Shown: piece by piece, positions 9,524 to 18,327 of the stretch | How the letters are laid out: each line of letters opens with the position of its first letter | Numbering within the stretch: position 1 is the stretch's first letter | Origin: Caballeronia sp. | GTDB taxonomy: Bacteria > Pseudomonadota > Gammaproteobacteria > Burkholderiales > Burkholderiaceae | Length of the DNA: 48,700 bases | NCBI RefSeq assembly: GCF_028292365.1 | Contig: NZ_JAQGMM010000354.1 | Coordinates: forward strand, 1 to 48,700 | Direction of reading: 5' to 3' | Made by a program: the position numbers and the translations under genes | Notes under the pieces: model-generated | Told to the model about the DNA's origin: nothing | What the model saw: only the letters and a program-made list of their open reading frames with translations | Databases searched by the model: none

Positions 9524-10195
9524 TCAGCGTTCGGTGGCATCGTCACGCCCAACGGACGTACGCCACTGAACGCTCAACAGGTGCTCGCGCATGGAACGTG
9601 CAGCTAATTCGCTATCGCGCGCTTTCATGGCGCTGACAATATCCTCGTGCTGTTGGGCGAAATAGCGCCGGGTCTCCTGGGCAGCGGTTTTTTCACGTAC
9701 GTCAGGCTTGACCCGCATGCCATTGATGACTTCCATCAGGGCGATGAGAGCGGGATTCCGCGTGGCCTGTCCGATCAGCAAATGAAATCGATGATCCCAC
9801 TGCTGCCACTCCTCGTCATTTTTTGCGGCGGCGTTCTTTCGCGCGCATTTTTCAAGTTCCAGCAAGTCATCTCCACTCGCTTTCGTCGCAGCAAGTCCGG
9901 CAAGCGCCGGCTCGAAAAGCAGCCGCATTTCTGCAATGTCCGCCGGACTGGCTCCCGCGCGAAGCCCGCGTAGTGTTGGCGCAAACTTCAGTGGCCGCGC
10001 ACCCAGATAAGTGCCGCGGCCGACACCTCGCCACACACGGCCCGATGCCTCCAGCGACGCGAGTGCCGTGCGCAGTTCCCTCCGGGTGACGTCCAGGTCT
10101 TCAGCGAGACTGCGTTCGGGCGGCAACGCGTCGCCGTCCTTGAGCTGGTTGTCGACGACATAGTCCTGCAGCCTGTCCAGCAGTGATTTTTCCAT
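9524..10195 (-). CDS. FadR/GntR-family transcriptional regulator with FCD domain
   Basis: A DNA-binding repressor or activator of 223 residues. The N-terminal winged helix-turn-helix shows the family signature (LPPERSLAEDLDVTRRELRTALASLEASG, here split over residues about 25-55, followed by GRGTYLG). The C-terminal part is all-helical and fits an FCD ligand domain, with acidic and histidine positions (EMRLLFEPALAG, DHRFHLLIGQAT) of the type that bind a metal and a carboxylate effector. The ATG at 10195 is preferred; a TTG at 10234 would add 13 residues but falls inside the palindrome thought to be its operator. Spacing to the nearest AAAGG is long, so the start is moderately certain. It is divergent from the gamma-glutamyltransferase operon and reads towards the aldolase, so it probably controls both and itself. 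Confidence 0.9.
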   Translation of the reverse strand: MEKSLLDRLQDYVVDNQLKDGDALPPERSLAEDLDVTRRELRTALASLEASGRVWRGVGRGTYLGARPLKFAPTLRGLRAGASPADIAEMRLLFEPALAGLAATKASGDDLLELEKCARKNAAAKNDEEWQQWDHRFHLLIGQATRNPALIALMEVINGMRVKPDVREKTAAQETRRYFAQQHEDIVSAMKARDSELAARSMREHLLSVQWRTSVGRDDATER

Positions 10196-10223
10196 TTGTC
10201 TATTCGAACCTTTCTCGAACCAA

Positions 10224-10251
10224 TTCTGTACCAATCATCATTGGTACAGAA
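10224..10251. promoter_or_regulatory. Probable FadR-type operator 1 (28-base palindrome)
   Basis: Two perfect 12-base arms (TTCTGTACCAAT and ATTGGTACAGAA) flank CATC. The core ACCAAT-N4-ATTGGT recurs 150 bases away at 10379-10398. The site lies 28 bases upstream of the regulator start codon, as expected for autoregulation. An extra half site (AACCAATT) lies just beside it at about 10218-10225. Confidence 0.75.
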
Positions 10252-10378
10252 ATACCGGAACCCCGCTGATTTTCACACTGCCACAGATATTTTTTATCCA
10301 CTAGAATGGCGCAAAAGAAGGGTTGGAACCGGCTGCAACCCGGCATCGTTAGCCGTACCATTGTATTTTACTTGAAGT

Positions 10379-10398
10379 GAACCAATGATAATTGGTTC
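10379..10398. promoter_or_regulatory. Probable FadR-type operator 2 (20-base palindrome)
   Basis: GAACCAAT and ATTGGTTC flank GATA. It shares the six-base half sites and the four-base spacer with operator 1 and lies 38 bases upstream of the gamma-glutamyltransferase start codon, where binding would block or reposition RNA polymerase. Between the two operators is a weaker half site (GTACCATTG, about 10355). Assignment to the neighbouring FadR-type gene is inferred from position and symmetry. Confidence 0.75.
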
Positions 10399-10436
10399 GC
10401 TTCATTGATCACCCATCGTCGCAAAAGGAGTGGCGC

Positions 10437-12221
10437 ATGTCGTTCACAACCCGTCCGGAACTGATTGGCACGTTCGGCATGGTGTCCTCGACACACTGGC
10501 TAGCCAGTGCTTCAGCAATGGCCGTTCTCGAAAGAGGCGGCAATGCATTCGACGCGGCAGCGGCGGCCGGTTTTGTTCTGCAGATCGTTGAACCGCATCT
10601 GAACGGGCCGGGTGGGGAATTGCCGGTCGTGTTCTACAGTGCCCGCGAAAAACGGGTTCGCGTCTTGTGCGGCCAGGGCGTGACGCCCGCGGCAATGACG
10701 ATATCCCGCATGCGCGAGCTAGGTCTGGAGGTCGTTCCAGGCACGGGGTTGTTGCCGGCGGTCGTGCCCGGAGCGTTTGGCGCGTGGATGCTTATGCTGC
10801 GCGACTACGGCCAGTTGCCCCTGGCAGACGTGATGAGCTACGCGATCGGCTATGCGGAAAACGGCTATCCCGTTCTTCCGCGAATGACGTCGTCAATCCT
10901 CGCCATCAAAGATTTCTTCAAGACGGAATGGCCCACGTCGGCAGAGCAATGGCTGCGCAATGGCGACGCACCCACGCCGAACCAATTGTTCGCCAATCCG
11001 GCAATTGCGCACACATACAAGCGCATCCTCGAAGAGGCGAATACCTGCCGCGATCGTGCCGGGCAATGCGAACTGGCCAGCAAGGTTTTTTATCGTGGGT
11101 TCGTGGCTGAAGCCATTGATCGTTACTTCCGGTCGACCGCGGTTCTCGACACGTCCGGCCAGCGCAATCATGGTCTGCTCAACGCGGACGATATGGCTCG
11201 CTGGGAGGCGTCCTACGAAGATCCGGTCTCATACGACTATGAGGGCTTCCAGGTTCACAAGACCGGCCCATGGGGTCAGGGGCCGATGTTTCTGCAGCAA
11301 CTCGCGCTCCTCAAGGGCTTCGATCTCACCGCGATGGATCCCATGGGCCCGGATTTCGTCCACACGATCATCGAATGTTCGAAGCTCGCGTTCGCCGATC
11401 GCGAGGTGTTTTACGGCGATCCCCGGTTCGCGCAAGTGCCTATGGACGTGCTGCTTAGTGACGCGTACAACGACGAGCGCCGCCGACTGATCGATCCCAG
11501 TCGCGCGTCGTTCGAATTCCGTCCCGGCAGGCTGGGCGACAGCGAACAGCGCGCCGCACTGATCATGGCCAATGCGGGAAAACAGCAGTCGGGCGGCTTC
11601 GGCCAGGGCGAACCGACGTTCGCACCCTTGCCTGAACTGCGCGGCGACACAGTTCATCTCGACGTGGTCGATCGCTGGGGCAACATGGTTTCGGCAACAC
11701 CATCGGGCGGATGGCTGCAGGCCTCGCCAGCTGTCCCCGGTCTCGGCTTTAACGTGACTACGCGCGCGCAGATGTTCTGGATGGAAGAAGGCCTGCCATC
11801 GTCGCTTGGTCCAGGGCGACGTCCCCGCACCACGCTTTCGCCCACGCTGGTCACGCGGGAAGACCAGCCCTATGCGGCGTTCGGCACGCCTGGTGGCGAT
11901 CAGCAGGACCAGTGGTCAATCCAGTTGTTTCTCAGGCATGTGCATGCCGGCATGAACTTCCAGGCCGCTGCGGATTCACCCTCGTTCCAGACGGCTCATT
12001 TTCCGGGCTCGTTCTACCCGCGCTCGATGCAACTGGGCAAGATGTCTGCCGAGTCGCGCTTTCCGGAGAGCACGCTTGCCGAGTTGCGCGCGCGCGGGCA
12101 TGACCTGACTGTCGCCGAGCCGTGGTCGTTGGGCCGCGTCTGCGCGGTCGGGATCCGAGGCGGGCTGATGCGCGGTGCGGCGACACCTCGCCAGATGCAG
12201 GCATACGCTATCGGGCGGTGA
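10437..12221 (+). CDS. Gamma-glutamyltransferase-family N-terminal nucleophile hydrolase
   Basis: A 594-residue precursor of the Ntn-hydrolase superfamily that also contains gamma-glutamyltranspeptidases and some cephalosporin acylases. The start of the chain (GTFGMVSSTHWLASASAMAVLERGG, in pieces over residues 11-35, then GGNAFDAA and NGPGGE) matches the large subunit. The self-cleavage point is most likely before Thr405 in LRGDTVHLDVVD, which would become the N-terminal nucleophile of the small subunit; GNMVSATPSGGW follows, as in the family. GPGRRPRTTLSPT and the glycine-rich GTPGGDQQ come later. I see no signal peptide, so it probably acts in the cytosol, unlike exported GGT. ATG 10437 has AAAAGGAG directly upstream. 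It is the first gene of an operon with MFS, GAF and MFS genes. Substrate: a gamma-glutamyl or other amide bond, not determined. Confidence 0.92.
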   Translation: MSFTTRPELIGTFGMVSSTHWLASASAMAVLERGGNAFDAAAAAGFVLQIVEPHLNGPGGELPVVFYSAREKRVRVLCGQGVTPAAMTISRMRELGLEVVPGTGLLPAVVPGAFGAWMLMLRDYGQLPLADVMSYAIGYAENGYPVLPRMTSSILAIKDFFKTEWPTSAEQWLRNGDAPTPNQLFANPAIAHTYKRILEEANTCRDRAGQCELASKVFYRGFVAEAIDRYFRSTAVLDTSGQRNHGLLNADDMARWEASYEDPVSYDYEGFQVHKTGPWGQGPMFLQQLALLKGFDLTAMDPMGPDFVHTIIECSKLAFADREVFYGDPRFAQVPMDVLLSDAYNDERRRLIDPSRASFEFRPGRLGDSEQRAALIMANAGKQQSGGFGQGEPTFAPLPELRGDTVHLDVVDRWGNMVSATPSGGWLQASPAVPGLGFNVTTRAQMFWMEEGLPSSLGPGRRPRTTLSPTLVTREDQPYAAFGTPGGDQQDQWSIQLFLRHVHAGMNFQAAADSPSFQTAHFPGSFYPRSMQLGKMSAESRFPESTLAELRARGHDLTVAEPWSLGRVCAVGIRGGLMRGAATPRQMQAYAIGR

Positions 12222-12269
12222 CTTTCGCATCCCCGAGACTCCATCCAATTCCCTCAGCGAGAACATGCC

Positions 12270-13679
12270 GTGTCCGCTATCGCCGACCGTCTTGAAAGAC
12301 TGCCTCTGGCGGGTTTCCATCGGAAACTCCTGCTCATCGGCGGGCTGGGCTATCTGTTCGATGGACTCGATTCATCGTCGCTGGCATTTCTGCTGCCCGT
12401 CGTCGGCAAGCTTTGGCACCTGACGAGTGCCGAAACGGGTTTGGTCGCGAGCAGTACCTATATTGGATACTTCTTCGGGGCCTTTTTGTCGGGGGTACTG
12501 GCCGATTTGATCGGACGGCGTCGCATCATGATGTCTGCGCTTGCCATCTACTGCGTTGCATCGCTCGCTAGCGCCGCCGCCAACGACTGGCACACGTTTT
12601 TCGCCTTGCGCATAGTTGCTGGCTTCGGCTCTGGCGCGGAGACCGTGGTGATCGCGCCATTCCTCGCCGAATTTGTGCCTCGCCGTTACCGGGGCATCTT
12701 TTGCGGGGCACTGGTCGGTTTCATGTCCTTCGGTTATCTGAGCTCGTCCATCATTGGCTTCACCGTGGTGAGAAACTTTGCCGATGGCTGGCGATACATG
12801 GCAGTGCTGACTTCATTGCCCGTTGTCATGCTCCTGTGGTGGCGCAGGACGCTCCCCGAGTCGCCGCGCTGGCTGGAAAGCCAGGGCCGGACTGCCGAAG
12901 CGAATCGGATAGTGAGCGCAATTGAGGCATGGTTTAACGACAAGGGCATCCATCTGAACCCCGTCGCGTCTCTCGGCCAGGTCGCCGCATCGGCGCCCAC
13001 AAAGAGCAGTGCGTTGCAGAACGTCCTTACGCTGTGGTCGCCGCGCCTCGCGCGCACGACCGCAGTGAGCTGGTTGATGTGGTTCTCGGTTGCGTTTGCT
13101 TACTACTCGTTCTTCTCATGGATTCCGAGTCTGCTCCTCAAGGAGGGGCTCACCATGACGAAGAGCTTTGGTTATTCAATCGCCATTTATGGAGCGCAGA
13201 TTCCCGGGTATTTTTCTGCGGCATGGCTCAATGAACGGATCGGCCGGAAGGCTGTGGTGGCGTCGTACATGCTGCTGGGTGGGATTGCGGCAATCACCCT
13301 TGCGTTCTCTCACAGTGGCTTGCAAATCATGAGCGCGGGCATCTGCCTGTCGTTCTTCATGAACGGCGCGTTCGCCGGGGTGTATGCGTACACCCCGGAA
13401 GTCTTCCCGACGGCGATTCGCGCGACCGGTACCGGATCGTCTTCGTCATTTGGTCGCATTGGCTCGGTGAGCGCGCCCATTCTGGTCGGCCTTGTCTATC
13501 CCACGCTCGGTTTTCTGGGCGTGTTTGCCATGACCACGACGGTCTTGTTGATTGGGGCCTGCGTGGTTGGCTTCCTCGGCATCGAGACTCGCAATCGATC
13601 ACTTGAAGACATCGAGGAAGGTGGTCTGGAGCAGCACAATGTGCGAGCTCCGCTCAGTTCCACCGAAATGAACGGCTGA
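12270..13679 (+). CDS. MFS transporter, metabolite:H+ symporter type (first of the operon)
   Basis: A 12-helix inner-membrane carrier of 469 residues. The N-terminal IADRLERLPLAGFH leader and FDGLDSSSLAF first helix resemble the sugar-porter-like/NiaP-like carriers for carboxylated metabolites. The loop 2-3 signature is present (GVLADLIGRRR) and the mirror motif NERIGRKAV appears in the second half. The C-terminal YTPEVFPTAIRATGTG motif is typical of this branch. The likely start is GTG at 12270, 48 bases after the gamma-glutamyltransferase stop, with only a weak purine tract upstream. It should import the substrate of the enzyme encoded just before it. Confidence 0.9.
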   Translation: MSAIADRLERLPLAGFHRKLLLIGGLGYLFDGLDSSSLAFLLPVVGKLWHLTSAETGLVASSTYIGYFFGAFLSGVLADLIGRRRIMMSALAIYCVASLASAAANDWHTFFALRIVAGFGSGAETVVIAPFLAEFVPRRYRGIFCGALVGFMSFGYLSSSIIGFTVVRNFADGWRYMAVLTSLPVVMLLWWRRTLPESPRWLESQGRTAEANRIVSAIEAWFNDKGIHLNPVASLGQVAASAPTKSSALQNVLTLWSPRLARTTAVSWLMWFSVAFAYYSFFSWIPSLLLKEGLTMTKSFGYSIAIYGAQIPGYFSAAWLNERIGRKAVVASYMLLGGIAAITLAFSHSGLQIMSAGICLSFFMNGAFAGVYAYTPEVFPTAIRATGTGSSSSFGRIGSVSAPILVGLVYPTLGFLGVFAMTTTVLLIGACVVGFLGIETRNRSLEDIEEGGLEQHNVRAPLSSTEMNG

Positions 13680-13717
13680 ACGTCGAACTTACCTTACATC
13701 ACCTTTGTATCAAGGCC

Positions 13718-14272
13718 ATGCAAAACAATGAGATCGCGCTTGCGGCGCTAGCCACGCGAGTGCTTGGTATTCCGGACCTTGAGCGTCTGTCAGATGCGCT
13801 GCGGCTGAGCAATCAACCCACGGAGATATTTCGTGCAGTTCACGCGGCGGCGGAACAGACAATAGGCCTTCGCCTGTTCACGATCATGTCCTACGACGCA
13901 CAGCGTCTCGAGGTGGAGCGCGTTTATACCAACATGCCGGACGTCTATCCAACTGGAGGGCGTAAGCAGAAACAGGGTACCGCGTGGGCTGGCCAGGTTC
14001 TGCTAAATCTCAAGCCTTTTCGCGCGGAAACGCAGCAAGGTATCCGGGATGCATTTGACGATCACGCGGTGATGACCGGCATGGGCCTGGGATCGATTTT
14101 GAATATCCCGATTGCTTACGACGGCGTATGCGTGGGCACGATGAACATGACGCATAGGGAAGGGTGGTATACGGCCAGGGATGAACAGATCGGCATGTTG
14201 ATCGGCTCGTTCCTTGCCGCTGCACTCGTTAAGCGGAGCGCCATGCGAATCGCCGACTCCATCGGCCGTTGA
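13718..14272 (+). CDS. GAF-domain protein
   Basis: A soluble protein of 184 residues, most of it one GAF domain (about 30-175), preceded by a short helical tail. GAF domains bind small ligands such as cyclic nucleotides, tetrapyrroles or aromatic acids. No output domain is fused, so it is either a stand-alone ligand sensor or an enzyme of an unknown kind. It is similar in size to free-methionine sulfoxide reductases, but the cysteine set needed for that activity is not visible (only Cys in YDGVCVG). It lies 38 bases after the first MFS gene, and its stop is one base before the next MFS start, so it is translated with them. This position suggests a role tied to the transported compound. Confidence 0.85.
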   Translation: MQNNEIALAALATRVLGIPDLERLSDALRLSNQPTEIFRAVHAAAEQTIGLRLFTIMSYDAQRLEVERVYTNMPDVYPTGGRKQKQGTAWAGQVLLNLKPFRAETQQGIRDAFDDHAVMTGMGLGSILNIPIAYDGVCVGTMNMTHREGWYTARDEQIGMLIGSFLAAALVKRSAMRIADSIGR

Positions 14273-14273
14273 C

Positions 14274-15548
14274 ATGAACATCAACACAACTAATCAGGTT
14301 ACCGAAACATCCACGCTGCCAAAAATATTCCAGGCACAGGGTTCCTGGCTGCTTGTTTTTGCACTGGGCTATCTCGCGTTAATAGCCGATGGCGCGGACG
14401 TCATGATGTACGGCCTGACGCTCACGCGGATCAAGGATGAGTTCGCTCTGAGCAATGTTGAAGCGGGAGCGTTGGGGGCATTGACGCTGTGTGGCATGGC
14501 TGTAGGCGGGATTCTTGGGGGCTGGGCGAGCGATCGTCTCGGGCGGGTAAGGGTGATCGCGTGGGCGTTGGCGCTTTTTTCCCTAGGCGCCGGAATGCTG
14601 GGATTCACCCATAACTTCCTTGAATTCGCGGTGGTGAGATTTATCAGTTCGTTGGGCATCGGCTCCATGGTGCTGGTCACCACACTGGTTGCCGAATACG
14701 TGCCCACGGAACGGCGCTCCCTGATTCTCGGTGCCCTGCAGACCGGCATTTCGGCCGGCTACATTGTCGTCATCGCGCTGAGTAACTGGATTTTGCCGCA
14801 CTATGGCTGGCGTACGTTGTACTACGTATCGGCGCTGCCAGTGCTGTTGGCGCTGGCCATTAAATTTGTTGTGCCTGAACCGGCAAACTGGCAAGCGAGT
14901 CGTGCTGTAGCGCGCGAGAACGAACGCAACAACGAACGCGGGCTTGTCCACAATCGCTATTACCAGATTTTCAGCAATCGACAATCGCGTACCCTGTTCA
15001 TCCTGTGGACCTTGGCCTCGGTGTTCGCACTGTCCGGGTTTTATGGCTTGAACAACTGGTTGCCTACTTACCTGGAAAAGGAACTGCACATCAAATTCAA
15101 TGCGATGGCCGGGTACATGATTGGCACCTACGTGGTCGCGTTCGCGGGCAAGATTATCGCCGGGTGGCTCGGGGACCGCTGGAGTCGACGCGGTGTGTAT
15201 GTTCTTGGCTGCATGGGCGCAGCGTTTTTTCTGCCCGTGATCATCTTCTGGCACACGCGCGAGAACATCATCTATCTCATGTTCCTCTTCGGCTTTATGT
15301 ACGGTGTGCCGCTGGGGACGATCGGGACATTCATGTCGGAGAGTTTCCCAACGTCGATCCGCGGCACGGCGGTAGGCGGCTCTTATAACCTCGGCCGCTT
15401 CTGCTCGGGTGCGGCGCCCGTTGTTATCGGTTACCTCGCCACGCAGTTTTCAATTGGCATTGGTTTCCTGGTGGTCGGTGCGGTCTTCTTTTTAAGCGGT
15501 GTAACCGCACTGTTCATTCCCGATCGATTGCATGACACGCAGCACTAG
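14274..15548 (+). CDS. MFS transporter, AAHS (aromatic acid:H+ symporter)-like
   Basis: An inner-membrane carrier of 424 residues with 12 predicted helices. The aspartate-rich first helix (ADGADVMMYGLTL) and the motif GGWASDRLGRVRV between helices 2 and 3 fit the AAHS family of carriers for benzoate-like and other carboxylates. PTSIRGTAVGGSYNLGR in helix 11 is also typical. The ATG at 14274 is one base after the stop of the GAF gene. A longer frame back to 14214 would overlap that gene and has no family similarity. A second carrier in one operon suggests either two related substrates or import and export of substrate and product. Confidence 0.9.
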   Translation: MNINTTNQVTETSTLPKIFQAQGSWLLVFALGYLALIADGADVMMYGLTLTRIKDEFALSNVEAGALGALTLCGMAVGGILGGWASDRLGRVRVIAWALALFSLGAGMLGFTHNFLEFAVVRFISSLGIGSMVLVTTLVAEYVPTERRSLILGALQTGISAGYIVVIALSNWILPHYGWRTLYYVSALPVLLALAIKFVVPEPANWQASRAVARENERNNERGLVHNRYYQIFSNRQSRTLFILWTLASVFALSGFYGLNNWLPTYLEKELHIKFNAMAGYMIGTYVVAFAGKIIAGWLGDRWSRRGVYVLGCMGAAFFLPVIIFWHTRENIIYLMFLFGFMYGVPLGTIGTFMSESFPTSIRGTAVGGSYNLGRFCSGAAPVVIGYLATQFSIGIGFLVVGAVFFLSGVTALFIPDRLHDTQH

Positions 15549-15583
15549 TCAACGAAGTCAACGCAATCAACGTTGCAGCTTTG

Positions 15584-16615
15584 TCAGAAGCGAGCCACAT
15601 CGATGACCGCATCGGCGAATGCTTTCGGTGCTTCCTGCGGCAGGTTATGACCGACACCACCCCCGATATTTCGATGCGCATACCTGCCTGAGAACTTCTT
15701 CGCATAGGCGGCCGGATCGGGATGTGCCGCACCGTTGGCGTCGCCTTCCATGGTGATGGTCGGAACCGCGATCAACGGCGCCACCGCCAGACGCTTTTCC
15801 AGATCGTCGTACTGCGATTCGCCCTTGGCCAGCCCCAGACGCCAGCGGTAGTTGTGGATCACCACCGCTACGTGATCCGGATTATTGAACGACTCGGCGG
15901 AGCGCTCGTAGGTGGCATCGTCGAAATTCCATTTGGGTGATGCGGTATGCCAGATCAGTTTATTGAAGTCGTGGCGATTGGCTTCATAACCTGCATAGCC
16001 ACGCTCGGTCGCGAAATAGTACTGATACCACCACGCGAGCTCAGCTTTCGGCGGTAGCGGCGCGTGGTTGGCTTCCGGACTTCCAATCAGATAGCCGCTT
16101 ACCGAAACCATGGCCTTGCATCGTTCGGGCCACAACGCAGCGATGATATTCACCGTTCGCGCACCCCAGTCGAAGCCGCCGAAGATCGCTTTATCGATTT
16201 TTAACGCGTCCATCAGCGCGATGATGTCGAGGGCGACGACTGACTGCTGACCGTTGCGTAGTGTATCGGCTGAGAGGAATCGCGTTGAACCATAACCACG
16301 CAGATACGGCACGATGACCCGGTATCCGGCCGATACGAGCAATGGTGTCACTTCCGCGAAGCTGTAGATATCGTAGGGCCATCCGTGCAGGAGGATCACG
16401 ACCGGTCCGTTCTGCGGGCCGGCTTCCGCGTAGCCGACGTTGAGCGTACCGGCGTTGACCTGACGAATGTTTTCGAACGAAGCAAGACGGGTTCCGGGCT
16501 TAGCGTCGTTCGACTGGGCGCTGGCGGACGCGCTCAGGCCGAGTTCCAACAAACTGATACCGGCAACGGTCGTCCCAAGCAGGCGACGACGTCGAGTATT
16601 AATCGGGTCCGACAT
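15584..16615 (-). CDS. Tat-exported alpha/beta-hydrolase, epoxide hydrolase/haloalkane dehalogenase-like
   Basis: A 343-residue hydrolase. The N-terminus has four consecutive arginines at 8-11 followed by LLG and a hydrophobic stretch, then ASAQ, which is a twin-arginine signal peptide with cleavage near residue 33. The mature part has the oxyanion motif HGWPYD at 77-82, a nucleophile elbow GGFDWGAR with Asp149 in place of serine, as in epoxide hydrolases and dehalogenases, and the catalytic histidine in GVGHNLPQE near the end. AAGGAG lies nine bases before ATG 16615. It ends 36 bases from the convergent MFS gene. It is closely related to the cytoplasmic hydrolase at 37791-38684, with shared segments such as PYLRGYGSTRFL and GHNLPQEAP. 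Substrate unknown. Confidence 0.92.
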   Translation of the reverse strand: MSDPINTRRRRLLGTTVAGISLLELGLSASASAQSNDAKPGTRLASFENIRQVNAGTLNVGYAEAGPQNGPVVILLHGWPYDIYSFAEVTPLLVSAGYRVIVPYLRGYGSTRFLSADTLRNGQQSVVALDIIALMDALKIDKAIFGGFDWGARTVNIIAALWPERCKAMVSVSGYLIGSPEANHAPLPPKAELAWWYQYYFATERGYAGYEANRHDFNKLIWHTASPKWNFDDATYERSAESFNNPDHVAVVIHNYRWRLGLAKGESQYDDLEKRLAVAPLIAVPTITMEGDANGAAHPDPAAYAKKFSGRYAHRNIGGGVGHNLPQEAPKAFADAVIDVARF

Positions 16616-16647
16616 AATTGATTCTCCTTGAAGATGGGCCACGTACG

Positions 16648-16672
16648 AGCGGTGCCCGATTCGGCACGCTCT
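16648..16672 (-). other. Possible intercistronic hairpin
   Basis: GAGCG-G-TGCC at 16648-16657 can pair with GGCA-CGCTC at 16664-16672, with one bulged base. It lies between the M81 peptidase stop and the hydrolase start, both on the minus strand. No T-run follows, so it may be an RNA-processing or pausing element and not a terminator. Confidence 0.35.
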
Positions 16673-16713
16673 TGATGAATCGAAAGTGTTGGGGCTGCTC
16701 TGATGCGCAGCAG

Positions 16714-18222
16714 TCAGCAGCGTTGCGCGCGAAACGATTTGAATGAAAGCCCCATCGGCCGCATGCGGATGTCCGGATCAAGGTGCTTCCACGGAAGGTC
16801 AGCCGGATCCGCAGCCATGGGGCCGGGCGCTTTTGCCACGAGAATCGCCTCGGCAATGGCTTCGAAGTCCGCCCGGAAGTGAACCGAGCTCTTGTTCACG
16901 AGGATCTTCATCCGTTCTGGTTCGATGCCCGCCACGCGGAACAGGTTGCGATCGAACACCTGCATCTTCACGGAGCTGACTGCAATCCTGACGCCCTCGA
17001 TCCGCAAACAGGCGACCGGTCCCAACTCGCCCTGCATGCCATTGAGCATCGGTCCGTCGAATCGGAAGCGTCCGTCCGACAGATACTCGACTTCGAACTC
17101 GGCCACGAGCGGCGAATCGCCTTGCACACCGGCACCGCCGCCCAGCGACAGCGAAATGCACGCACCCACGCCGGCGCGATGCGCCGCTTCTGCTGCTTGC
17201 GCATCCCAGATCACGCCCACTGCCGCGCCGGTCGCACCGTTGCGCAAGAGCGCGCGCACCATGCCCATGGTGTTCGAATCGCCGCCTACGCCTGGGTTGT
17301 CCTGCGTGTCCGCGATGATGACGGGCTTATCAGAAGCCGTGCTCAACCGGATCGCCTCGAGCACGGCTTCGTCCGGAGTCAGGAACGGCACCTCCCAATG
17401 CGATTCTTCATTTACGAGCTTCGAAAAGAGCGCGTTCGCCGTGTGCTCAGCGGCTTCCTCGCTAAACGAATAAGCCCAGAGGGTCGGGCCGCACTCAGGA
17501 AAATCGGCAGCCGGAAAGCCCGGTGCGAACGACGCGGACACGACAGGCTTTTCTTCGAGATCCGCCAGCAACTGATACATCCCGCGTGCCGGTTCGACCA
17601 GCGTACACATGCCATTCACTGGAATCAGAAACGGTACGCGACGAACCGCGCAATGCAGCGGCCGTCCTTGCAACACCAGTTCGTCGAGAATCAGCGCAGC
17701 ACGTTCGCCGGTATCCGCCATATCGACGTGAGGATAGGTCCGATATGCCACGAGCGCACTGGCATGCTTGAACATGCGCGCGGTGACGTTGGCATGAAGA
17801 TCCAGCGAGACGACTACCGGCATGTGATCACCGACGATCCGGCGCACGCGTTCGAGAATCTCGCCTTCGCCGTCATCGTGCTGCTCGGTCACCATCGCGC
17901 CGTGCAGGTCGAGATAGATCGCGTCGAAGCCGCCTTCATTAACAGCCGCAATGATTTCTCCGCCGATCCGCTCGAACGCCTCCGTGGTCACATGCGCCGA
18001 TGCACTTGCGCCTGCCCAGATCACAGGCAACAGCTCGTGCCCGCGCGCTTGTGCCGCCTTGATGAAACCGCCGATCGGGACGTTGACGTCGCGAAGATCA
18101 AGCACGTCAGCGCCTCGCACCAGCGGCGGAAAACCTTCCCCTTGAACGAAACTCGGATAAGACGCCTTGGTCGGCGCGAAGGTATTGGTTTCATGCTGGA
18201 AACCAGCGATCAATATTTTCAT
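16714..18222 (-). CDS. M81-family metallopeptidase (MlrC/microcystinase-C-like)
   Basis: A 502-residue protein of the family named for MlrC, the last peptidase of microcystin degradation; most members have unknown substrates. Metal-site and family motifs are clear: FQHETNTF at 8-15, YLDLHGAM at 103-110 (Asp105, His107), and SLDLHANVT at 139-147, followed by YRTYPHVDM. ADTQDNPGVGGDSN lies in the C-terminal domain. No signal peptide is seen, so it acts in the cytosol. ATG 18222 has AAGGTGAG upstream; a GTG three codons earlier is less likely. It is flanked by the Tat hydrolase and an ACS-type carrier on the same strand, suggesting import followed by hydrolysis of a small amide or peptide. Confidence 0.92.
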   Translation of the reverse strand: MKILIAGFQHETNTFAPTKASYPSFVQGEGFPPLVRGADVLDLRDVNVPIGGFIKAAQARGHELLPVIWAGASASAHVTTEAFERIGGEIIAAVNEGGFDAIYLDLHGAMVTEQHDDGEGEILERVRRIVGDHMPVVVSLDLHANVTARMFKHASALVAYRTYPHVDMADTGERAALILDELVLQGRPLHCAVRRVPFLIPVNGMCTLVEPARGMYQLLADLEEKPVVSASFAPGFPAADFPECGPTLWAYSFSEEAAEHTANALFSKLVNEESHWEVPFLTPDEAVLEAIRLSTASDKPVIIADTQDNPGVGGDSNTMGMVRALLRNGATGAAVGVIWDAQAAEAAHRAGVGACISLSLGGGAGVQGDSPLVAEFEVEYLSDGRFRFDGPMLNGMQGELGPVACLRIEGVRIAVSSVKMQVFDRNLFRVAGIEPERMKILVNKSSVHFRADFEAIAEAILVAKAPGPMAADPADLPWKHLDPDIRMRPMGLSFKSFRAQRC

Positions 18223-18327
18223 GGGTCTCACCTTTTACTTGAGTCTAACCACGGTCCACGAATAGATAATGTGGATACCTATGTTTTGTCTGCTTGTGAC
18301 CAAATGCAAAATACTGTCCTGTACGCC

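Noticed and set aside
13718-14272. GAF protein as a free-methionine sulfoxide reductase
   Set aside because: The size is right, but the conserved catalytic cysteines are not visible.
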